Source of the DNA: Luteibacter sp. dw_328
Lineage (GTDB): Bacteria > Pseudomonadota > Gammaproteobacteria > Xanthomonadales > Rhodanobacteraceae
Length of the DNA stretch: 64,000 nt
Assembly (NCBI RefSeq): GCF_018449605.1
Contig: NZ_JAAVUW010000003.1
Location: 1 to 64,000 of the forward strand
Reading direction: 5' to 3'
Part shown: positions 56,699-64,000 of the stretch, piece by piece
How positions within the stretch are numbered: position 1 is the stretch's first letter
How the letters are laid out: each line of letters begins with the position of its first letter
Translations under genes and position numbers: made by a program
The notes under the pieces: generated by a model
Database searches by the model: none
What the model saw: the letters and a program-made list of their open reading frames with translations, nothing else
Told to the model about the DNA's origin: nothing

Positions 56699-59140
56699 GT
56701 GAGACCTCAGACTTCCTCACGCCCGCCGTGGATTTTGATTCTCACGGCCGTCGTCGTCCTGCTCCTTGGCATCGCGCTCAGCGTGCTGGGCGTCAAGCTC
56801 GTCACCCTGGGTGGATCGCTGCACTATGTCGTCTTCGGCCTGGGCCTGATCGCCGTTGCGGCATTGCTTTATGCGCAGCGACAGTCGGCCGTTTCGCTCT
56901 ACGCGGTCATGCTGGTGCTCACGACCGTATGGGCGCTGTACGAGGTCGGCCTCGATTTCTGGCAACTGTTGCCCCGCCTGGACGTCTGGTTCGCGCTCGG
57001 GATCTGGCTCGCCCTGCCTTTCATTCGCCGGCCGCTGCGCGCGACATCAGCTCCGTATCCGGCGGCGTCCCTTGCGCTCGGCCTCGTCTTCCCCTTGGTC
57101 GTTGCACTGGTGAGCCTGCCCCGCGAATCGACCACGATCGAGGGCCACCTCGCGCGCGGACTCGATGCGGTCCTGCCGACGGCGGCACTGGGTCCCGGCG
57201 GCCTACCGGCCGGCGAGTGGCATGCCTATGGTGGCACCCCCTTCGGTCAACGCTATTCGCCCCTGGACCAGATCACGGCCCAGAACGTGGGTCATCTGAA
57301 AAAGGCCTGGGAGTTTCACACCGGTGACCTTCCGGGTCCCGAGGATCCCGTCGAAATCACCAACCAGGTCACCCCGCTGAAGATCGGTGACACGTTGTAC
57401 GTGTGCACGCCACACAGCATTGTGATTGCCGTGGATGCGACCACCGGCAAGGAGCAGTGGCGCTTCGATCCGAAGATTCAGAGCGCGAACGGCACGTTCA
57501 AGAAGTGGGAACACATGACCTGCCGTGGCGTGTCGTATCACAACGACGCGGACTATGCGGCGTCCAGTACCGCGCCGGCGGCGGCAGCGACGACGTCAAT
57601 GGCCTCGACACCGGCAACCACGGCGACCGACTGCCCGCGCCGCCTCTTCTTGCCGACCGCCGACGCGCGCCTGATCGCCCTCAATGCCGATAACGGACAG
57701 ATCTGCCCCAGCTTCGGCGACAAAGGCACGATCCAGCTCCTCACCGACAATCTCGACGGCAACATGCTTCCGGGTGGTTATTACTCGACGTCGCCCCCGG
57801 CGATCACTCGCGATCTCGTCATCATCGGTGGCCACGTCAGCGACAACTATTCCACGCATGAAGCATCGGGCGTCATTCGTGCCTTCGACGTGCACGACGG
57901 CCACCTCGTGTGGAACTGGGATGCCGGCAATCCGGACGAAACCACGCCACTGCCGGCAGGCCAGCACTACACGCGCAACTCCCCGAATGTGTGGTCGGTG
58001 ATGAGCGTGGATGAAAGGCTGGGCCTCGTGTACCTGCCGATGGGCAACCAGACACCGGATACCTGGGGCGGCGATCGCACGGCCGGCGCGGAGAAGTACG
58101 CAGCCGGCGTGGTTGCACTCGACATCGCCACGGGCAAGGTGCGCTGGAACTACCAGTTCACCCACCATGATCTGTGGGACAAGGATGTAAGCGCCCAGCC
58201 GACCCTCGTCGATCTGAAAACGCCCTCAGGTGTACAGCCCGCCCTCATCTCGACCAGCAAACAGGGCAGCATCTACGTGCTGAACCGGCTGACCGGACAG
58301 CCGATCATCCCCATCGACGAAGTGCCGGTCGCTCAGGGCGCGGTGCAAGGCGATCACACCTCGCCGACGCAAGCCCGGTCGCAGCTCAACTACGATCCGC
58401 CGAAGCTGACCGAAGCAGACATGTGGGGCACCACGCCCTTCGATCAGGTGATGTGCCGCATCCGCTTCAAGTCCATGCGTTATGACGGGCCATACACGCC
58501 ACCCGGCGTGACCGAGACCCTCATTCATCCCGGCAATGCGGGCGTCTTCGACTGGGGTGGTATCTCAGTCGATCCGGTTCGCCAGATCGCGTTCACCAAT
58601 CCCAACTCGTTCGCGTTTGTGTTTCGTCTGGTCCCCGCGGCGGAAGTCGCACGTCGTGAGGCGTCGACCAACGAGAGTTCGGGCGTCCACCCCGATACGG
58701 GCGCACCGTACGGCGTCGAGATCTCCCCGCTTCTCAGCGCGCTCGGCATCCCGTGCCAGGCGCCGCCCTGGGGATGGGTGTCGGCGGTGGACCTGACCAC
58801 GGGCAAGATCATCTGGAAACACAAGAACGGCACCACCCGTGACAGCGCGCCATTCGGCATTCCGCTGCCGCTCGGCGTGCCCGGCCAGGGTGGCACGCTC
58901 ATCACGGCCGGCGGCATTGCGTTCTTCGGCGCCACGCTCGACTCCTATCTGCGTGCGTATGACGTCACCGATGGTCGCCAGCTCTGGAGTAGCCGACTGC
59001 CTGCGGGTGGCCAGGCGACGCCGATGAGCTTCAAGGGCAAGGATGGCCGCCAGTACATCGTCATCATGGCCGGTGGCCATGGTTCGCTCGGAACGAAGAT
59101 GGGTGATTCCGTGATGGCGTACGCACTACCCGCGCCTTAA
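56699..59140 (+). CDS. gcd: Membrane-bound PQQ-dependent glucose dehydrogenase
   Basis: 813-residue quinoprotein that oxidises glucose to gluconolactone in the periplasm and feeds electrons to ubiquinone. GTG start with AGGAG 7 nt upstream. Five N-terminal membrane helices (residues about 10-140) are followed by the eight-bladed PQQ propeller: WHAYGGTPFGQRYSPLDQI, LFLPTADARLIALNADNG, YQFTHHDLWDKDVSAQPTL, and the C-terminal DGRQYIVIMAGGHGSLGTKM. PQQ biosynthesis genes are not in the window. Confidence 0.95.
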   Translation: MRPQTSSRPPWILILTAVVVLLLGIALSVLGVKLVTLGGSLHYVVFGLGLIAVAALLYAQRQSAVSLYAVMLVLTTVWALYEVGLDFWQLLPRLDVWFALGIWLALPFIRRPLRATSAPYPAASLALGLVFPLVVALVSLPRESTTIEGHLARGLDAVLPTAALGPGGLPAGEWHAYGGTPFGQRYSPLDQITAQNVGHLKKAWEFHTGDLPGPEDPVEITNQVTPLKIGDTLYVCTPHSIVIAVDATTGKEQWRFDPKIQSANGTFKKWEHMTCRGVSYHNDADYAASSTAPAAAATTSMASTPATTATDCPRRLFLPTADARLIALNADNGQICPSFGDKGTIQLLTDNLDGNMLPGGYYSTSPPAITRDLVIIGGHVSDNYSTHEASGVIRAFDVHDGHLVWNWDAGNPDETTPLPAGQHYTRNSPNVWSVMSVDERLGLVYLPMGNQTPDTWGGDRTAGAEKYAAGVVALDIATGKVRWNYQFTHHDLWDKDVSAQPTLVDLKTPSGVQPALISTSKQGSIYVLNRLTGQPIIPIDEVPVAQGAVQGDHTSPTQARSQLNYDPPKLTEADMWGTTPFDQVMCRIRFKSMRYDGPYTPPGVTETLIHPGNAGVFDWGGISVDPVRQIAFTNPNSFAFVFRLVPAAEVARREASTNESSGVHPDTGAPYGVEISPLLSALGIPCQAPPWGWVSAVDLTTGKIIWKHKNGTTRDSAPFGIPLPLGVPGQGGTLITAGGIAFFGATLDSYLRAYDVTDGRQLWSSRLPAGGQATPMSFKGKDGRQYIVIMAGGHGSLGTKMGDSVMAYALPAP

Positions 59141-59224
59141 ATACCCAAATTTGCAAATACACCCAAAATACCCCAACCTCCGCGGGATGCCACAGGGCGC
59201 GCCGTCGTCGATCGGAGGTTGGGG

Positions 59225-62155
59225 ATGTTTGCTTTTCAAGGGCCGTTTGGCCGTCTTGCCGGGTATTCGGCAGCCGTGGGGCTGCTGGCCCTTTCCCTGC
59301 AGGCGCCGGCCGCATCGACACCCCCGCATGCACACACCATCACCTACGACCACTACTCGCTGAGTATCGACGGCAAGCCGACCTACCTCTGGTCGGGATC
59401 CTTCCACTATTGGCGCCTGCCCTCGCCGGATCTGTGGGCCGATGTCCTGCAGAAGATGAAAGCCGCGGGCTTCAACGCCGTGGAAATCTACTTCGACTGG
59501 GGTTACCACTCGCCCAAACGCGGGGTCTATGACTTCGCGGGCATCCGCGATGTCGACCGTCTTCTGGACATGGCGCGGGACGCAGGCATTTACGTCATTG
59601 CCCGTCCGGGCCCGTACATCAACGCGGAAACCGACGCGGGCGGCTTTCCTGGCTGGCTGGTCACGACGGCCGGCAAGCCCCGGTCCACCGCACCGGACTA
59701 CACCGCCGCCTATCGCGAGTGGATGACGCAGATCGATCGGATCCTCGCGCGTCATCAGTTCACCGATGGCCGTGGCACCGTGCTGCTTTATCAGGTCGAG
59801 AACGAGCTTTACGACGATTCCGCCGATAGCCGCCGCTACATGCAGGACATCGAAGACAAGGCGCACGCCGATGGCATCACCGTGCCACTGATCGGCAACC
59901 ACAACGATAACTTCTTCACTGGCGTCGGCGCCGTCGACATGCCCGGCTACGACTCCTATCCGGCGGACTTCGACTGCACGCGTCCCGAGCGCTGGAACGG
60001 TGTGTACGACTTTGCAAGCGAACGAAAGCGCCTGACTCACTCGCCGCTGTTCTTCCCGGAATTCCAGGGAGGCGCGTTCGACGTCTGGGGTGGTCCCGGC
60101 TATGAAGCCTGCCGCAAGCTCACCGGCCCGGACTTCGAGCGCGTGTTCTACGAGTCGAACATCGCCGCCGGCTCGACCATGCAGAACTTCTACATGACCT
60201 ACGGCGGGATCAATTGGGGCTGGCTGTCGTCGCCGGGCGTTTACACTTCGTACGACTACGGCGCACCGATCACGGCAAACCGGATTCTCACCAACAAGTA
60301 CGACCAGCAGAAGCTCATCGGTTACATGACACACGCCGTCGCGCCGCTCGCGCGGACCGATGCCGTCGCGACATCCGTGCCGGACAACCCGCGCCTTCGC
60401 GTCAACGCCCGCGTCAATCCGGAGGACGGCACTCGCTTCTACATCCTGCGGCACGCCGACGCGGCGGATACGTCGAACGACACCACGCACCTCCGCGTCA
60501 CCCTGGGCAAGACGGGCGATACGACGATTCCACTGCAGGCGGGCACCGCGATCCGTATCAACGGCCGCGATTCGAAGATGCTTCTCGCCAACTACCGCTT
60601 CGGCAGGCAGGACCTGGCGTATTCGACGTCCGAGCTGATGACGCAGCTGCGCATGGGCGACCGCGATGTCGCGCTGCTTTACGGCCGGCACGATGAAGAC
60701 GGTGAAACAGTGTTGCGCTATTCGACCGAGCCCACGACACGCGTGATCGATGGCAACGTCACCGCGCACTGGGACGCGGCCACGCACATGCTCCGCCTCA
60801 ACTATCGCCATGACGGACTGGCGCGAGTCACTATCGGCCAGGGCGAGACATCCCTGCTGTTGCTGATCGGCGACAACGAGACGGCGAAGCACTTCTGGCA
60901 GCTGGATACGTCAACGGGACCTGTCCTCGTGCGCGGCCCTTACCTCGCGCGGACCGCCACTGGCGAGGGCGAGCAGTTGGCTCTTACCGGCGACACCGAC
61001 AAGGCCGGTGACATCGAGGTGTTCGCTGGCCCGGGTATCCATGGTTTTACGTGGAATGGGGCGCCCGTGACAGCGAAGGTCACGGCCTCCTCAAGCCTGC
61101 AAGGCCATATCGACGGTCCGCAACCTGTGTCGCTGCCGAGCCTCACAGCCTGGCGTATCAGCGAGGCCGCGCCGGAAATCGCACCGACCTTCGACGATAG
61201 CGGCTGGACGGCCACCGACCGCACCACCACGCCCAATCCCTACTGGAATCACGAGCTGCCGATCCTGGACAGCGACGACTACGACTTCCATCACGGCAAC
61301 GTGTGGTATCGCGGCCATTTCACGGCCACTGGCAAGGAAACCGCCATCCTCCTCGCTGCCAACACCGGTGTGCACCTGGGCAACCACGGCATCTTCACCG
61401 CCTGGCTCAATGGCCACTTCCTCGGTAACAACCCGAGCGGCGCGCAGCAGTTCCCCATCGACCCCAGCTGGCTCAAGACAGGTGGCGACAATATCGTCTC
61501 CGTGCTGGTCGACAACACAGGACACCTCCAGGAAGAACACAGTGGCAGCTTCCGCGAACCGCGAGGCCTCATCGCTGCCACGTTCGCGGGTGCACCCACC
61601 GGGATCCGCTGGAAGATCCAGGGCAACGTCGGCGGTGAAAACCTGCCGGATCCGGTCCGCGGGCCGTTCAACGCCGGCGGCCTCTATGGCGAACGGATGG
61701 GCTGGCAGCTACCCGGCTTCGCGGACGAACGCTGGGCGACGACCACCCTGCCCCGCGCAACGGATAAGCCCGGCGTCGACTGGTATCGCACTCGCTTCCA
61801 CCTGGATATTCCCGCGGGCCAGGACGTGCCCATCGCCTTGCGCATCCACGACATCGCGCCGCATCACTATCGCGCGATCATCTTCATCAATGGCTGGCAG
61901 ATGGGGCGTTACATCAGCGACGTTGGTCCGCAGACCGACTTCGAACTGCCGGCGGGGCTGCTGAACCCGCACGGAGACAACACCGTCGCCATCGCTTCGT
62001 GGAGTACGGCGCAGGACGGTGGATTGGGCGAGGTGTCGCTGGTGATGCAGGGCAACTACCGAAGTGCACTGGACCCGAAGCCGGTCGCGGCGCCGGACTA
62101 TCAGCAAGTGACGAAGGCACAGAAGGCCTCGCTCAAGCCCGGCGCGACGAACTGA
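59225..62155 (+). CDS. GH35 family beta-galactosidase, secreted
   Basis: 976-residue glycoside hydrolase with signal peptide (AAVGLLALSLQAPAAS). TIM barrel: SGSFHYWRLPSPDLW, ARPGPYINAETDAGGFPGWL. The acid/base Glu is in YQVENELYDD (about residue 198), and the nucleophile Glu is in FFPEFQGGAFDVWGG. C-terminal jelly-roll domains typical of large GH35 enzymes follow (VWYRGHFTATG, WYRTRFHLDIP). I chose the ATG at 59225 because GGAGG is 6 nt upstream; a TTG two codons earlier is less likely. Role: hydrolysis of plant galactans or galactosides. Confidence 0.93.
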   Translation: MFAFQGPFGRLAGYSAAVGLLALSLQAPAASTPPHAHTITYDHYSLSIDGKPTYLWSGSFHYWRLPSPDLWADVLQKMKAAGFNAVEIYFDWGYHSPKRGVYDFAGIRDVDRLLDMARDAGIYVIARPGPYINAETDAGGFPGWLVTTAGKPRSTAPDYTAAYREWMTQIDRILARHQFTDGRGTVLLYQVENELYDDSADSRRYMQDIEDKAHADGITVPLIGNHNDNFFTGVGAVDMPGYDSYPADFDCTRPERWNGVYDFASERKRLTHSPLFFPEFQGGAFDVWGGPGYEACRKLTGPDFERVFYESNIAAGSTMQNFYMTYGGINWGWLSSPGVYTSYDYGAPITANRILTNKYDQQKLIGYMTHAVAPLARTDAVATSVPDNPRLRVNARVNPEDGTRFYILRHADAADTSNDTTHLRVTLGKTGDTTIPLQAGTAIRINGRDSKMLLANYRFGRQDLAYSTSELMTQLRMGDRDVALLYGRHDEDGETVLRYSTEPTTRVIDGNVTAHWDAATHMLRLNYRHDGLARVTIGQGETSLLLLIGDNETAKHFWQLDTSTGPVLVRGPYLARTATGEGEQLALTGDTDKAGDIEVFAGPGIHGFTWNGAPVTAKVTASSSLQGHIDGPQPVSLPSLTAWRISEAAPEIAPTFDDSGWTATDRTTTPNPYWNHELPILDSDDYDFHHGNVWYRGHFTATGKETAILLAANTGVHLGNHGIFTAWLNGHFLGNNPSGAQQFPIDPSWLKTGGDNIVSVLVDNTGHLQEEHSGSFREPRGLIAATFAGAPTGIRWKIQGNVGGENLPDPVRGPFNAGGLYGERMGWQLPGFADERWATTTLPRATDKPGVDWYRTRFHLDIPAGQDVPIALRIHDIAPHHYRAIIFINGWQMGRYISDVGPQTDFELPAGLLNPHGDNTVAIASWSTAQDGGLGEVSLVMQGNYRSALDPKPVAAPDYQQVTKAQKASLKPGATN

Positions 62156-62170
62156 CCCGATCGCGCGGGA

Positions 62171-62515
62171 TCAGGCTCCCAGCCATGCCTCGAGGACGAC
62201 GGCATGGTTGATCGCGGGATCGTGTGCCCCGTAGACCAGCGTCACCTTGCGCTTCTTCACCAGCGCGCGCAGTTCCGCCACCGCCGGATTGTGCTCGAGC
62301 TCGTGCCGGTACTTTTCGGCAAAGGCGTCGAAACGGTCTTCGCGATGATCGAACCAGGTTCGCAACGTCGGCGTCGGCGCGATCTCCTTGAGCCAGAGGT
62401 CGACGGCCGCCTTCTCCTTGGTCAGGCCACGGGGCCAGAGCCGGTCGACCAGGACGCGCATGCCATCACGAGGCGATGGCTCTTCGTAGACGCGCTTGAC
62501 GGATAAGTTGGGCAT
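62171..62515 (-). CDS. DUF488-family protein
   Basis: 114-residue protein with family blocks VKRVYEEPSPRDGMRVLVDR, LWPRGLTKEKA and TLVYGAHDPAINHAVVL. Function is not established; genes of this type are widespread next to stress or metal-related genes. Convergent with the GH35 gene. Confidence 0.9.
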   Translation of the reverse strand: MPNLSVKRVYEEPSPRDGMRVLVDRLWPRGLTKEKAAVDLWLKEIAPTPTLRTWFDHREDRFDAFAEKYRHELEHNPAVAELRALVKKRKVTLVYGAHDPAINHAVVLEAWLGA

Positions 62516-62563
62516 GGCATCAACTCCATGGGAGTGAACCCATTATGGCGCTGGCGACGTTGA

Positions 62564-63358
62564 TTAACGCGGGGAAGTAACCCGGCTCATATAACGGCTG
62601 CCAAGCCACGCTGCGCAGAGCGGAAACAGCAGGTAGCGGGACGTCATCGACAGGATCTGAGAAATCAGGCCGTAGGAACCGTTGATCGCATCACCGCTGA
62701 AGAACGAGAAATACCAGAAGGCGGTAAAGGCGATGAAGAGGACGCCATTGGGCAGCGACCCGGCGGTGATCGTCTCGTAGACCTGCGCCAGCATCCGCGT
62801 CAGGAAGTGCCATGTCACCCAGGCAGACACCGCCATGACGAAGGGAAACAGGAGCCATGTCGAGATGCCAAGGCCTTTCGCGGCGAGTGCAATGTCCGCG
62901 TGCGTGGTCAGCGCCCGGAGGGGCACATAGCTCCAGACATTCGCTGCGCACATGAGCGACAGCCAGTAGAGGAACATCACCGGATACCGCCGGGACCTGA
63001 CCGAGGACGTCGAGATCAGGGCGTAGATAAGGAAATAAAGCAGGCCGTTCCCAACGAAGGGGCCTGCCAGCGCAATGACCGCTGCACTCGGGCCGTGCCC
63101 GCTCGCGAAGATCGGGTTATAGCTCACGTTGTCCGAAACGTCGCCCAGCAAGATGACGTTAGAAACAGTCGCTGCGCCGTAGTCGACATCGAATGGTTTC
63201 GCCATCCAGCCCAGCGACCAGGCAGTCAACGTGTGTGCGTATTCATGCGTGAGGTAGGCCACCGCATGAGCGACAAGCGCGAAAAGCGTCGTGACCAGGG
63301 CGAAGATGATGCTCTTGCGCCCAAGGCGGGTCGCATCCGAACGCAAGTCTTGATCCAC
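62564..63358 (-). CDS. Integral membrane protein with HExxH motif (M50-like)
   Basis: 264 residues with about 6 helices. HEYAH in YLTHEYAHTLTAWSLGW (about residues 38-42, end of the first helix) is a possible zinc site as in site-2-type peptidases. The usual second NxxPxxxLDG motif is not evident, so activity is uncertain. Conserved-looking GPFVGNGLLYFLIYA follows. No functional neighbour. Confidence 0.7.
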   Translation of the reverse strand: MDQDLRSDATRLGRKSIIFALVTTLFALVAHAVAYLTHEYAHTLTAWSLGWMAKPFDVDYGAATVSNVILLGDVSDNVSYNPIFASGHGPSAAVIALAGPFVGNGLLYFLIYALISTSSVRSRRYPVMFLYWLSLMCAANVWSYVPLRALTTHADIALAAKGLGISTWLLFPFVMAVSAWVTWHFLTRMLAQVYETITAGSLPNGVLFIAFTAFWYFSFFSGDAINGSYGLISQILSMTSRYLLFPLCAAWLGSRYMSRVTSPR

Positions 63359-63432
63359 GGCAACGCCTTCTGACGATGGGATGATCCAACAGGGGCCAAC
63401 ATGGTTGGCCTCGGCGGATCATCCCACACTCA

Positions 63433-64000
63433 TCATGCCTCGGACGTCACCGCCACATGTGCCTCGGAACGATCCCGCATACTGACGAAGATCATCGCCG
63501 CCGCCACGAGTAGCACCGCACCGGCGCCGACGAACACGCCCGACGCACCGGCCCGATCGAACACCAGGCCGCCCGCTGCTGCGCCCAGCGTGATGGCGAA
63601 CTGCACCGCTGCCACGATCAGGCCGCCACCGCTTTCGGCTTCATCGGGAACGGTCTTCGTGATCCATGTCGTCCACGCCACCGGCACGGCGCCGAAGGCC
63701 ATGCCCCACAGCGCGACGAGCAGCGCGTCAGCCATCGGGGCGCGACCCAGGGCCACCAACGCCAGGGCGATCGCACCCATCGCCAGGGGCATCAGCAAGA
63801 GGGTCATGCGAAGGCTGCGCTCGAGGACGAAGCCCGCGAGCGACGTACCGATGAAATTGGCGACGCCGAAGCCGAGCAGGATCACCGACAGCCCGTTCAC
63901 GCCCACGCCCGTCACGACTTCGAGGAAGGGCCGCAGATACGTGAAGAACGCGAAGTGCCCGGTGAACACGAGGAGCACCGAGATCATGCCTGCGCGCATG
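63433..64000 (-). CDS. MFS transporter, C-terminal part (cut by window edge)
   Basis: The last 189 residues of an AraJ/YdhP-like (DHA1) exporter: helices 7-12, with GHFAFFTYLRPFLEVVTGVG, GVANFIGTSLAGFVLERSLR and GMAFGAVPVAWTTWI. The frame is open to the end of the window, so the start and the N-terminal half lie beyond it; the Met at 63999 is probably internal. Confidence 0.87.
   Translation of the reverse strand, partial: MRAGMISVLLVFTGHFAFFTYLRPFLEVVTGVGVNGLSVILLGFGVANFIGTSLAGFVLERSLRMTLLLMPLAMGAIALALVALGRAPMADALLVALWGMAFGAVPVAWTTWITKTVPDEAESGGGLIVAAVQFAITLGAAAGGLVFDRAGASGVFVGAGAVLLVAAAMIFVSMRDRSEAHVAVTSEA

Noticed and set aside
59126-60892. 588-codon minus-strand frame opposite the GH35 gene
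   Set aside because: Mirror of the beta-galactosidase coding sequence, no start signal or family match.

Overview
GC-rich (about 64% by eye) chromosomal DNA of a gammaproteobacterium, most likely Xanthomonadales / Rhodanobacteraceae (Luteibacter- or Dyella-like). The basis is the lipoprotein-type GspD secretin, the hrcA-grpE-dnaK-dnaJ-dapB and carA-carB-greA order, the fur/bamE/rnfH/ratA/smpB/ssrA block, and many copies of a palindromic intergenic repeat (core GGAGCCGATTCATCGGCGAT). The genus is inferred and was not tested by any search.

Region 1 (1-7.1 kb): type II secretin gspD, 6-phosphogluconate dehydrogenase gnd, a two-subunit 3-oxoacid CoA-transferase, a LysR regulator and ribosomal protein L36.

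Region 2 (7.1-12.7 kb) is the most unusual part. On the minus strand, in transcription order, it holds an OFA-type MFS transporter, a tetrapyrrole-methylase-fold enzyme closely resembling the peptide-backbone alpha-N-methyltransferases of split borosins, three small proteins sharing one helical leader, and a TPR/GGDEF diguanylate cyclase. Precursor A carries four tandem octapeptides (x-A-L-M-P/A-P/A-F/I-S). Precursor B lies on a duplication of A but is frame-shifted, leaving its last repeats unread in the -1 frame. Precursor C has the leader but an acidic tail. I read this as a multi-precursor, multi-core split-borosin RiPP locus.

Region 3 (12.7-18 kb): AraC/Ohr/SDR operon, then an ECF41 sigma-factor locus with a carboxymuconolactone-decarboxylase-like protein, a cupin and a tiny protein that is only sigma region 4. 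Two copies of TGTCACA-N16-CGTC, one before the ECF41 gene and one before the tiny protein, predict a two-operon regulon with near-leaderless mRNAs.

Region 4 (18-38.6 kb) is core genome: greA-carB-carA, a 2OG-Fe(II) oxygenase, a yybP-ykoY (Mn2+) riboswitch with a CaCA-type exporter, dapB, dnaJ-dnaK-grpE-hrcA, recN, a UhpA/UhpB-like two-component pair, a possible structured sRNA, fur, bamE, rnfH-ratA, smpB and tmRNA. Just after tmRNA lie two inverted 126-bp elements.

Region 5 (39-64 kb) is accessory: an operon with a protein of unknown function, a KaiC-like ATPase and a soluble histidine kinase; a PhyH dioxygenase; TrhA; two stand-alone MASE1 membrane proteins around a small secreted protein; a CynR/metallo-hydrolase/HD/cupin group; MarR-EmrB; a secreted hydrolase; an FeS-type (6-4) photolyase; MFS transporters; membrane glucose dehydrogenase; GH35 beta-galactosidase; a DUF488 protein; an HExxH membrane protein; and a partial MFS gene at the right edge.
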